NCBI GenBank assembly: GCA_964627855.1
Contig: CAZVLE010000021.1
Coordinates: 1-5,607, forward strand
Source: CAZVLE01 sp964627855
Lineage (GTDB): Bacteria > Bacillota > Dethiobacteria > DTU022
DNA length: 5,607 nt
Direction: 5' to 3'
The position numbers and the translations under genes are program-made. Under the pieces are notes generated by a model, which had not been told where the DNA came from, searched no databases, and saw only the letters and a list, made by a program, of their open reading frames with translations. Every line of letters begins with the position of its first letter. The stretch's first letter is position 1. This document shows, one piece after another, positions 1-5,607 of this stretch.

Positions 1-1110
1 CAGGTATAGGACAAAAGCGCCGGCAGCAAAAAGAATCGCGGCCAGGTGGATCAACCAACCTATATAAGGAATTTTGATTAGCAGCGCCAGGACTAAAACT
101 CCGATCAGGGCAGTCCAGACGGGATGCAGTACTTTACCCAACTTGTCCAGCACGAGGGAAGCGAGAAAATAACCGGCAAAAATGCGGGCCAGATAGAGCA
201 GGACAATGTAGAGTAAGATTGAAAGAAAACTAATCGGTATGCCAATAACCGTTATAAGCAGGAAGAGGGCTGCTATGGGAACAATAAATACAATCAAAGC
301 GCCATAGCCAATGCTCAGGCCTGGCTGAGCATTAATCATTTTGGCACTACCCTCCGTCAAGCGTGGAAATAGCAAAACCATTAGCAGTGCTACCACCAGC
401 AGGGAGATAATCGGCCTGATGAAGGCAAAGAAACTTCGTGCCGGCGAGACAACTGTTTTGTCACTGGGTAGATCTATTCTTTCCAAAGCACCGCTTATAA
501 CAGCTTTATTATTGACAGTGGCATCCTGATCGGAAGTGTAAGTCACTTTTCCTTCAACCAGTGCTGAAGGTCCGAACCGTAAGTCACTTACCCTTAAATC
601 GATATTACCTCCAACCGGCGCATCGACAACAAGACTGCCCAGTGAAGCCCTAATATCTCGCCCTACCGGACCTTTCACGGTGGCGCTGCTGGCGGCAAGG
701 AATAAGTCATTGCCAACCAGACCGGAAATGCTAACCGTGTTTGCTGCTATAATCAAATCGCGTGACGTTTCTCCCTGAAAGAAGACCGTATTGGCTCCGC
801 CCCTGACCGATCCTTCTATATTGCCTGTTATCTTTACAGTCTCGGCAAAAACAAGGGCACTGCCTAATACAATTCCGTCGATATTGACTTCACTGGCAAA
901 TACAACGAGATCACCCTTTACAGTTCCACTGATGTTTACAAGGTCACCAAAGATATAAAGATCATCATCGATCACTTCTCCCACCTGCACAGAAGCCTGA
1001 TCCCCGGAAGATATCATCGCCGCTTCGACAAACCCAGGGCTAAATAGTAAAATAAAGCCCAAGAACATCATAATCATTAATGATGCTGTAAAGATAATCC
1101 TTCGCTTCAT
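1..1110 (-). CDS. Secreted, membrane-anchored polymer-forming (bactofilin-like) protein, C-terminus cut by window edge
   Basis: The frame is open from the ATG at 1110 to the left edge (370 codons, no stop), so the C-terminus is missing. Residues 1-30 look like a signal peptide: MKRR, a hydrophobic core, and a possible cleavage after VEA (28-30). Residues about 45-210 are a run of short beta repeats rich in V/I and G, such as VNISGTVKGDLVVFASEVNI, with a period near 19. This is the pattern of bactofilin/CcmA-like (COG1664) beta-helices. Residues about 228-370 are hydrophobic, with roughly five membrane segments (228-249, 269-290, 291-318, 332-346, 353-370). Classical bactofilins are cytoplasmic scaffolds; the signal peptide here implies that the helix lies outside the membrane. 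An in-frame ATG at 1119 is possible, but its SD would touch it; a stop at 1150-1152 rules out anything longer. A scaffolding or envelope-sensing role is inference. I am confident of the architecture, less so of the function. Confidence 0.85.
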   Translation of the reverse strand, partial: MKRRIIFTASLMIMMFLGFILLFSPGFVEAAMISSGDQASVQVGEVIDDDLYIFGDLVNISGTVKGDLVVFASEVNIDGIVLGSALVFAETVKITGNIEGSVRGGANTVFFQGETSRDLIIAANTVSISGLVGNDLFLAASSATVKGPVGRDIRASLGSLVVDAPVGGNIDLRVSDLRFGPSALVEGKVTYTSDQDATVNNKAVISGALERIDLPSDKTVVSPARSFFAFIRPIISLLVVALLMVLLFPRLTEGSAKMINAQPGLSIGYGALIVFIVPIAALFLLITVIGIPISFLSILLYIVLLYLARIFAGYFLASLVLDKLGKVLHPVWTALIGVLVLALLIKIPYIGWLIHLAAILFAAGAFVLYL

Positions 1111-1121
1111 AAAGCTCATCT
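1093..1121 (-). repeat. Imperfect direct repeat, copy A (over the gene start)
   Basis: This copy begins AGATGAGCTT and ends GAAGGATTATC, spanning the translation start of the beta-helix gene. It matches 1185-1210 in 22 of 26 aligned positions with one 3-base gap, by hand alignment. The first ten bases (1112-1121 and 1201-1210) are identical. Confidence 0.5.
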
Positions 1122-1125
1122 CCCT
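1120..1125 (-). promoter_or_regulatory. Ribosome binding site deciding the start of the beta-helix protein
   Basis: AGGGAG lies 9 bases before the ATG at 1110 and directly abuts the in-frame ATG at 1119. The spacing favours 1110 as the start. Confidence 0.6.
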
Positions 1126-1160
1126 TTTTCTTCTTGCTTTTGAGTACCATTATTAAGGTG

Positions 1161-1208
1161 CTAAAGATATTCGGCCCGGGCAGCGACAATCCTTCCCCTT
1201 AAGCTCAT
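1161..1208 (-). CDS. Possible 15-codon leader ORF (weak)
   Basis: ATG at 1208 to TAG at 1161-1163 encodes MSLRGRIVAARAEYL. Its first residues resemble MSFMKRRII, which is how the downstream beta-helix protein would read from its upper ATG. No SD is visible before it, only an A-run, and the candidate promoter's predicted transcript would start near or inside it. It may be an untranslated relic of a duplicated gene start. It ends about 50 bases before the downstream start. Confidence 0.12.
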   Translation of the reverse strand: MSLRGRIVAARAEYL

Positions 1209-1210
1209 CT
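1185..1210 (-). repeat. Imperfect direct repeat, copy B (in the leader)
   Basis: This is the upstream partner of 1093-1121. It shares AGATGAGCTT and, after a stretch 3 bases shorter, GAAGGATT. Because the gap is a multiple of three, the ORF starting in this copy stays aligned with the gene's own N-terminal codons. It could be a remnant of a small tandem duplication or chance similarity in purine-rich DNA. Confidence 0.45.
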
Positions 1211-1211
1211 T

Positions 1212-1239
1212 TTTTTAGGGCTGGTATAAAGAAATTCAA
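1212..1239 (-). promoter_or_regulatory. Candidate sigma-70/sigma-A promoter for the beta-helix gene
   Basis: TTGAAT (1234-1239) resembles a -35 box and TAAAAA (1212-1217) resembles a -10 box, 16 bases apart on the minus strand. The -10 box is a poor match (4 of 6 to TATAAT). The position in the only long gap of the cluster supports separate transcription of the downstream gene, but read-through from the operon is equally possible. Confidence 0.25.
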
Positions 1240-1282
1240 AATAAGCCAGGGAACAGAACACCTTTCTCTCTGGTTTATGCTT

Positions 1283-2857
1283 TCAAACAGGTTTTCTGAG
1301 GTTTTTCAGGCTTTCCATGATTAGAGCCGGTAACTTTTTCCCAGGCCTATAAAGCTTACCACCCTGGTATAAATAGTCTACCTTTAACTGGCCCAAATCT
1401 GCAGGGGCAAGCTGCAGGGGATTCTTGTTCAGAACAACCATATCGGCAATCTTGCCTTTTTCAAGACTTCCCCGCTCATTTTCATCAAATGATGTAAAAG
1501 CAACATTATGAGTATAAACGCGCAGAGCATCGGCAACAGTGAGCGATTGTTCCGGAACAATGTGATTGCAGGCTCCATTAATCCCTTCCAGGGGATTGGG
1601 AATCGTAACCGGGCCATCAGAACCCCCGTTGATGTGTATGCCCATATCCAGAAATTTTTTCAGCGGCCAGATTTGGGCCGCCCTCTCGCCGATCAGGCTT
1701 TCCATGTATTGCGGCGGTTCAAGTGGTGAAATGAGAAAACCCGGTTGAAGGGTTATCCCGATACCAAGTTTTGCTATTACTTCCAGGGTCGCTTCAGGAA
1801 TCAGGCAGGCATGAATAAGGGTATGACGATGATCAAGGCGAGGGTAATCTTCCAGGGCAGCTTCAATGGCCTTAACAGCCTGCACCACGGCTGCGTCGCC
1901 GATGCAGTGCAGCTGAACCTGCAGGCCGGCCCGGTTTGCTTCTTTAACAAAACCAAAAACTACTTCATCACGGTAAAAAAGGATGCCCCTGTTTTCCCTA
2001 TCCCCTAGATATGGTTCCAGAGTGGCAGCATCTTTTGAACCGAAGCTGCCGTCCAGGGCACAGGCAAAACAACCGCCAACTCTTGGTAATTTACGCTTTA
2101 AGACCTTGCCAACTTCGAGAGTTTGAAAGTAGATCCGAAACTGAATCCCGGCGCTCCTGGCCATAAAGCGAACCAGGTCAACATCCAGATCGCGGGGAAA
2201 CCCTATCCCTTCCACGGCATGAACCAGGCCAACCCCATAACCGGCCAGGGCATCTACGCCTTTGGCCATGTATCGTGCTAGCTGGAGCGGTGGAACTTTT
2301 CCAGTAATGTAGTCGCTGGCCGCCAGAAAGGCTTCATGAAAAAGATGGCCTGTTTCGAGGTTGAAACCACGCAGTGAGCGGATCTGACGAGGAAACATGC
2401 CGATTGCGGCAGTATTGGCCACCGCTGAATGGCCGTCATAGCCAACCAGGAAAACGGGGCGGTCTTTTATAGCTGCATCAAGTTCACTGCGGGTAATCAG
2501 TCTTTTTTCCACAAGAGAGTTTTCTGACAGCCCAAAACCAAACAAAACCTTTGCCCTTTCATCTCTTTCAGCATAAGCCCGGACGATCTGAAGAATCTCC
2601 TCAATAGATGTGGCCGAGCGAACATCATAGGTACCATTGAAAAAAGACCAGTTGGAAAAATGAATATGGCCATCACCGAAGGAGGGCAACAAAGCCTTTG
2701 AGCCCATGTTAAGTGTTCTGATGGATTCAGGATAATAATCGGGCAGTTCATTCCCGACGAAGATTATTTCACCCTCATCTTCGACCAGGTACTTGCAAAC
2801 ATTACCCTGCCGGTCACAGGTCACAATGTCACCATAAAAAACCTGCATTTTACTCAC
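1283..2857 (-). CDS. YtcJ-like amidohydrolase (Amidohydro_3 family)
   Basis: This 524-residue protein has the length and motif order of the COG1574 YtcJ/NfdA group of metal-dependent amidohydrolases. In order: a short N-terminal beta part; the metal-binding HxH in GDGHIHF (H64, H66); the family motif DGSFGSKDAATLEPY near 269-283; HCIGDAA with H317; LIHA with H349; GGSDGPV with the expected catalytic D414; and a C-terminal return to the beta domain at GSLEKGKIADMVVLNKNP (463-480). The usual IEHA motif reads LIHA here, with Ile348 replacing Glu. No signal peptide or membrane segment is visible, so it should be cytoplasmic. The family hydrolyses C-N bonds of amides, including N-substituted formamides, but the substrate is usually unknown. 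The first codon is GTG at 2857; an in-frame ATG lies at 2848. It starts 15 bases after the ABC ATPase stop and is probably cotranscribed with the exporter genes. Family assignment is firm, substrate unknown. Confidence 0.93.
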   Translation of the reverse strand: MSKMQVFYGDIVTCDRQGNVCKYLVEDEGEIIFVGNELPDYYPESIRTLNMGSKALLPSFGDGHIHFSNWSFFNGTYDVRSATSIEEILQIVRAYAERDERAKVLFGFGLSENSLVEKRLITRSELDAAIKDRPVFLVGYDGHSAVANTAAIGMFPRQIRSLRGFNLETGHLFHEAFLAASDYITGKVPPLQLARYMAKGVDALAGYGVGLVHAVEGIGFPRDLDVDLVRFMARSAGIQFRIYFQTLEVGKVLKRKLPRVGGCFACALDGSFGSKDAATLEPYLGDRENRGILFYRDEVVFGFVKEANRAGLQVQLHCIGDAAVVQAVKAIEAALEDYPRLDHRHTLIHACLIPEATLEVIAKLGIGITLQPGFLISPLEPPQYMESLIGERAAQIWPLKKFLDMGIHINGGSDGPVTIPNPLEGINGACNHIVPEQSLTVADALRVYTHNVAFTSFDENERGSLEKGKIADMVVLNKNPLQLAPADLGQLKVDYLYQGGKLYRPGKKLPALIMESLKNLRKPV

Positions 2858-2859
2858 AA

Positions 2860-2866
2860 CCTTCCT
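2860..2866 (-). promoter_or_regulatory. Ribosome binding site of the amidohydrolase, start ambiguous
   Basis: AGGAAGG sits in the 15-base gap after the ATPase stop. Its AGGA half is 5 bases from the GTG at 2857, a normal spacing. Its last base is 11 bases from the alternative ATG at 2848. GTG is slightly favoured; the two choices differ by three residues. Confidence 0.6.
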
Positions 2867-2872
2867 GATTAG

Positions 2873-3649
2873 TTATGGCCCTTCTTTCCATTCAACCAAA
2901 CCCTCTCTTTGCAGACAGTAACAGGGAGCCAGCTCCTGCCAGTTTTCTTTTTTATTCTTTCCGGCAGTCAGATAGTCCTGGATAATGGCGCCATCTTTAA
3001 TTTCAACAACACGATCACACTGGGCAGCAATATGCCGATCATGGGTTACAATAATAAAGGTTGTACCAAACTCCTGATTAATTTCTCGCATAAGTTGGTT
3101 TACCTGGATTGCCGACTCACTGTCGAGATTACCGGTTGGTTCGTCGGCCAGAATAATGCTCGGCCGGTTAATCAGCGCACGGGCAATAGCAACGCGTTGC
3201 TGTTGACCTCCCGAGAGATCGGTTGACCTATTGTTCATTCTTTCGGCAACACCTACCCGGGCCAGGAGTTCCTGGGCCAGTTTAATTATATGCGGTGGTG
3301 GGCTGCCCTGGCCAAGCCAGTGTGGTATGAGAACATTTTCAAGGGCAGTAAATTCAGGCAGCAAGTAGTGAAACTGAAAAATAAAACCCATCATTCTATT
3401 GCGAAACACCGCAAGCTGATCATCAGAAAGGGTTGTTAGATCTTGATCCACGGCATAAACTCTTCCGCTAGTCGGACGATCAAGGGTACCAAGTATATTG
3501 AGCAGGGTGCTTTTACCAGACCCTGATTGGCCAATAATCGCACTGTATTCTCGCTGCCCGAAAGCAAGATTGATGTTCTTTAGAACCTGGGTTTTAACCT
3601 TGGTTCCATATACCTTTTCTATGCCAACCAGAGAAAGCAGATCAGCCAT
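2873..3649 (-). CDS. ABC transporter ATP-binding protein, LolD/MacB type
   Basis: This 258-residue nucleotide-binding subunit should power the neighbouring permease at the inner face of the membrane. All expected motifs are intact: Walker A GQSGSGKST (40-48), Q-loop Gln92, signature LSGGQQQR (145-152), Walker B IILADEP with catalytic Glu170, D-loop NLDS (174-177), and switch His203. The Q-loop context FHYLLPEFTALENV closely resembles that of LolD, while the whole belongs to the LolD/MacB/YknY class that works with FtsX-type permeases. The domain normally ends near residue 225; here a tail of about 33 residues follows (226-258), charged and containing CYC (243-245). The start is well set: GAGGTGAT at 3655-3662 precedes the ATG, inside the last codons of the permease gene, and the two genes overlap by 8 bases in different frames. 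The exported substrate cannot be deduced. Confidence 0.95.
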   Translation of the reverse strand: MADLLSLVGIEKVYGTKVKTQVLKNINLAFGQREYSAIIGQSGSGKSTLLNILGTLDRPTSGRVYAVDQDLTTLSDDQLAVFRNRMMGFIFQFHYLLPEFTALENVLIPHWLGQGSPPPHIIKLAQELLARVGVAERMNNRSTDLSGGQQQRVAIARALINRPSIILADEPTGNLDSESAIQVNQLMREINQEFGTTFIIVTHDRHIAAQCDRVVEIKDGAIIQDYLTAGKNKKENWQELAPCYCLQREGLVEWKEGP

Positions 3650-4859
3650 TTTTTATCACCTCAATAGTATTAAGACGTGCTGCCCGCCTGGCTGGGACAG
3701 CTGCAGCTCCCATGCCGGCAATGGTGGCAATAGCAATTGCAAAGATAAAGACCAGCGGGTCGAAGGTTATAGGAAATAATGGTGCTCCCGTTTCATCAGC
3801 TGTAAAGGTAAAAAACCCCCAGAGAAGAAGACCACCAAAGAGTGATCCGATTAGAGAACCAATCAATCCCAACAGGGCTCCCTGGATCAGAAAAATTCGG
3901 CTTACACCCGCAGTAGATATACCAAGAGCCTTTAGAATTCCTATCTGCCTGGATTTTTGTATTACAGATACTGCCAGCACGCTCGATATGCCAAGAGTAA
4001 CAGCCAGTAATACAAAAACCTGGATCACGTAAGAAGATACACCCTGGCTGTTTAAGGCACTGAGCAGATCAGGATTTTCTTCCTGCCAGCTACTCCAACT
4101 AAGCTCCGGGAAACTTTTTTCCAGACGTCGGGAAAAAGCCTCTGCCTGGAATACATCATCAACTTGCATTTCGATTCCCGTTATCGCTCCGGATAGCTGA
4201 TAAATTGATTGCGCTCCCTCTATCGAAGTAAAAATCCAGGTAGCATTTAAAGCCTGGTTGCCAAGATCAAAAACCCCGCGAACTGTGTAACTACCTGAAA
4301 CACCTGCCAGGTTGGAAAGTCGAATCAGGTCCCCGGGACTCAAGTCCAGTTCGCTGGCCAGATCAATACCGACCAGCACCTGGCTCTTACCAACCATGTA
4401 GTCACCATCAACCATCCTGCCCCTGATCTGATAGATATCATCAGCCTTCTCCAGGTCTACACCGCGAATGCGAACAGAAATATTTTTTTCTCCCCGTGAT
4501 AAAAAACCGGAGCCCTCGGCTACTGGTGAAACCGCAGTGAATATTTCCTGCCTTTCAAGCTGTTCGCTGAGTTCTTTCCAATCATCTAAAGGCCTGGTTG
4601 TATCAAAAAGTCCGCCAGTTCTGCTTAATATGACAGTTTCGTCTTCCGGTAAAATGCTTTGCAGAATCTCTTCACGCGAGGTGACAACAAGGTGCGGCGA
4701 ACTGCCGACAGTAGTGTCGATCAGGTTGCGTTGCAGGCCGGTTATGAGAATGTTTAAAAAAACGAGAACTGCAATACCGATAGCGATCCCCAGGGCAATA
4801 AAGAGAGTCTGCGATCTACCGTCAATCAAAAATCTCAAGGCTGCTTTCCAGATGAACAT
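3642..4859 (-). CDS. ABC transporter permease, FtsX/MacB/LolC-type (four membrane spans)
   Basis: The 405-residue protein has the standard layout of the mechanotransmitting (type VII) ABC permeases. There is one span at about 18-40, a large extracytoplasmic MacB_PCD-like domain at about 42-270, then three spans (about 275-298, 322-350, 367-389) forming the FtsX domain. The segment QKSRQIGILKALGIS (301-315) is the conserved cytoplasmic coupling region after span 2. The tail PARRAARLNTIEVIKNG has the usual form. After span 1, LQRNLIDTTVGSSPHLVV recalls LolC/LolE, where a similar motif precedes the periplasmic domain. Such proteins do not usually pump across the inner membrane; they pull lipoproteins, toxins, antibiotics or peptides from the outer leaflet or periplasmic side. 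The ATG at 4859 shares one base with the adaptor stop codon, suggesting translational coupling. The paired ATPase is the next gene. Homodimer formation is expected, because only one permease gene is present. Confidence 0.93.
   Translation of the reverse strand: MFIWKAALRFLIDGRSQTLFIALGIAIGIAVLVFLNILITGLQRNLIDTTVGSSPHLVVTSREEILQSILPEDETVILSRTGGLFDTTRPLDDWKELSEQLERQEIFTAVSPVAEGSGFLSRGEKNISVRIRGVDLEKADDIYQIRGRMVDGDYMVGKSQVLVGIDLASELDLSPGDLIRLSNLAGVSGSYTVRGVFDLGNQALNATWIFTSIEGAQSIYQLSGAITGIEMQVDDVFQAEAFSRRLEKSFPELSWSSWQEENPDLLSALNSQGVSSYVIQVFVLLAVTLGISSVLAVSVIQKSRQIGILKALGISTAGVSRIFLIQGALLGLIGSLIGSLFGGLLLWGFFTFTADETGAPLFPITFDPLVFIFAIAIATIAGMGAAAVPARRAARLNTIEVIKNG
3655..3662 (-). promoter_or_regulatory. 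Strong ribosome binding site of the ATPase, inside the permease gene
   Basis: GAGGTGAT is close to the ideal anti-SD complement and is followed by five A residues before the ATG at 3649. It lies within the last codons of the permease, so the ATPase can load ribosomes on its own as well as by coupling across the 8-base overlap. Confidence 0.75.
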
Positions 4860-5607
4860 CAGTCATTCTTCCTCTCTTCACCTAGCCTGATTCTCTGGCC
4901 CTCCTCTAGATCCAGGTCAGCCAGAACCTTGTCGCCCGCGGAGAGGCCTTCCTTAACCAGTAAAAAACCTCTTCCCAAGTCATCTGTGGTAATCTCCCTT
5001 TTTCCGGCATAACCGCTTTCTTCGACAAAAACAAAGAGGGCACCATTTTCCTGGAAGGTCAGGCTCTGTTCAACAAGCAAGCTTTCACCAAAACGGTCGG
5101 TAACAATTTCTGCAGTTACAGCCAGATCCGGTAAAAGTTCACCGGCAAAACGATCAAGGATAAAACGCACCTGAAAAGTACCACGAGCAGGATCAATGGT
5201 TGGTGAAACTCGCTCAACATTTCCTGTAAAAAGAGTATCCGGAAAAGCAGCACTTCTGATTACAACCTCTTGGCCGGCAACAATTTTACCGGCAAACTCT
5301 TCATCAACCTGGGCCTCAACAATAGTATTGGCTGACTCGGGAATGATGATACATACTTCCTGCCCAGGGGATACATGCTGGCCTGTTCCGACGCTTATTT
5401 GACTTATTACCCCTGGAAAAGGTGCTTTCATAACCGTCTGTTCAAGTTCCAGACGTGCCTGCTCCAGCTGCGTGCGAGCCTGATCAACTTTCAGGCGGGC
5501 TTCTTGCAGTTCTTCATTTTTTAAACTGTTTAAGGTGCTTTCGGCAGATCTTTCCTGAGAACGGGCAATCTCTAATTCCCGGGCCAGGTTTGCCACTTCA
5601 CTCTCCA
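4859..5607 (-). CDS. Membrane fusion protein (HlyD/MacA/YknX-like adaptor), N-terminus cut by window edge
   Basis: The frame is open to the right edge; a GTG at 5596 is an internal valine codon (preceded by E-S-E), so the true start is outside. Counting that valine as 1, residues 1-55 are a heptad-like coiled-coil arm rich in E, R, Q and L. Residues 58-85 are the second half of the lipoyl (barrel-sandwich) domain, APFPGVISQISVGTGQHVSPGQ. About 90-165 form the beta-barrel domain, including SPTIDPARGTFQV and LLPDLAVTAEI, and about 170-245 a membrane-proximal domain. This order is that of adaptors serving MacB-type ABC exporters and RND pumps. The missing part should hold the membrane anchor, the first lipoyl half and the first coil. 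It is the first visible gene of the exporter operon, directly coupled to the permease. In diderms such proteins bridge to a TolC-like channel; in Gram-positive bacteria YknX works without one. No outer-membrane channel gene is visible here. Confidence 0.92.
   Translation of the reverse strand, partial: ESEVANLARELEIARSQERSAESTLNSLKNEELQEARLKVDQARTQLEQARLELEQTVMKAPFPGVISQISVGTGQHVSPGQEVCIIIPESANTIVEAQVDEEFAGKIVAGQEVVIRSAAFPDTLFTGNVERVSPTIDPARGTFQVRFILDRFAGELLPDLAVTAEIVTDRFGESLLVEQSLTFQENGALFVFVEESGYAGKREITTDDLGRGFLLVKEGLSAGDKVLADLDLEEGQRIRLGEERKND
4868..4875 (-). promoter_or_regulatory. Ribosome binding site of the permease, inside the adaptor gene
   Basis: AGAGGAAG ends 8 bases before the ATG at 4859 and lies in the last codons of the adaptor gene. 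Because the adaptor stop and the permease start form TGATG, re-initiation by the same ribosome is also likely. Confidence 0.5.

Noticed and set aside
341..529. 62-codon plus-strand ORF opposite the beta-helix gene
   Set aside because: The minus strand here is one continuous frame with a signal peptide, repeats and membrane spans, so this is a shadow.
1174..1181. GCCCGGGC palindrome in the intergenic region
   Set aside because: It is an 8-base perfect palindrome with no loop and no extension, expected by chance at this length.
1246..1273. Possible terminator hairpin after the amidohydrolase (CCAGAGAG pairing with TTCCCTGG on the minus strand)
   Set aside because: The stem has an internal A-C mismatch and a G-T pair, and the following CTTATTTTGAA is not a clean U-run. 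It is too weak to call an intrinsic terminator.
1221..1373. CTGGTATAAA occurring at 1221-1230 and 1364-1373
   Set aside because: It is a ten-base match, one copy of which lies within amidohydrolase coding sequence. There is no flanking similarity, so it is probably chance.
2497..2751. 84-codon minus-strand ORF inside the amidohydrolase
   Set aside because: It lies in another frame of a gene whose motifs are continuous, and its product shows no recognisable domain.
2909..4032. Several plus-strand ORFs of 93-106 codons opposite the ATPase and permease
   Set aside because: They are antisense to conserved ABC motifs, and nothing in their translations looks like a protein family.
4468..4890. 140-codon plus-strand ORF opposite the permease
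   Set aside because: It is entirely antisense to a well-supported permease frame, with a low-complexity Ser/Arg-rich translation and no family motif. It is a shadow of the real gene.
5594..5596. GTG as the start of the adaptor protein
   Set aside because: The frame continues open to the window edge, and the visible protein begins in mid coiled coil, lacking the anchor and first lipoyl half. The codon is internal.

Overview
All supported genes in this window lie on the minus strand and read leftward. In transcription order, from the right edge, they are: the C-terminal part of a membrane fusion (periplasmic adaptor) protein, an FtsX/MacB/LolC-type ABC permease, a LolD/MacB-type ABC ATPase, a YtcJ-like amidohydrolase, and, after a 172-base gap, a secreted and membrane-anchored protein with a bactofilin-like beta-helix. 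The last gene runs off the left edge, and the first is cut at the right edge.

The first four genes look like one operon. The adaptor stop and permease start share a base (TGATG). The permease and ATPase genes overlap by 8 bases, with a strong Shine-Dalgarno (SD) site inside the end of the permease gene. The amidohydrolase starts 15 bases after the ATPase stop. Adaptor, permease and ATPase together make a split tripartite exporter of the MacAB or YknXYZ type. The ATPase carries the LolD-like Q-loop context, and the permease has a LolC/E-like N-terminus. The substrate cannot be read from the sequence. The amidohydrolase has no signal peptide, so it should act in the cytoplasm, possibly on a compound related to what the exporter moves; that link is inference from gene order.

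The gap at 1111-1282 is the only real intergenic space. It holds a weak candidate promoter and a short imperfect duplication of the start region of the downstream gene, which encodes a 15-codon ORF resembling that gene's N-terminus.

The organism cannot be named. Purine-rich SD sites before every gene whose start is visible, one probable GTG start, moderate base composition and this protein set would suit a Bacillota/Clostridia-type bacterium. A diderm member or another phylum is possible, because adaptor proteins and Lol-like subunits occur widely. I see no RNA genes, CRISPR arrays, insertion sequences or phage genes. Most of the window is an ordinary transporter operon. The less ordinary points are the amidohydrolase in the exporter operon, the surface-directed beta-helix protein and the duplicated leader.
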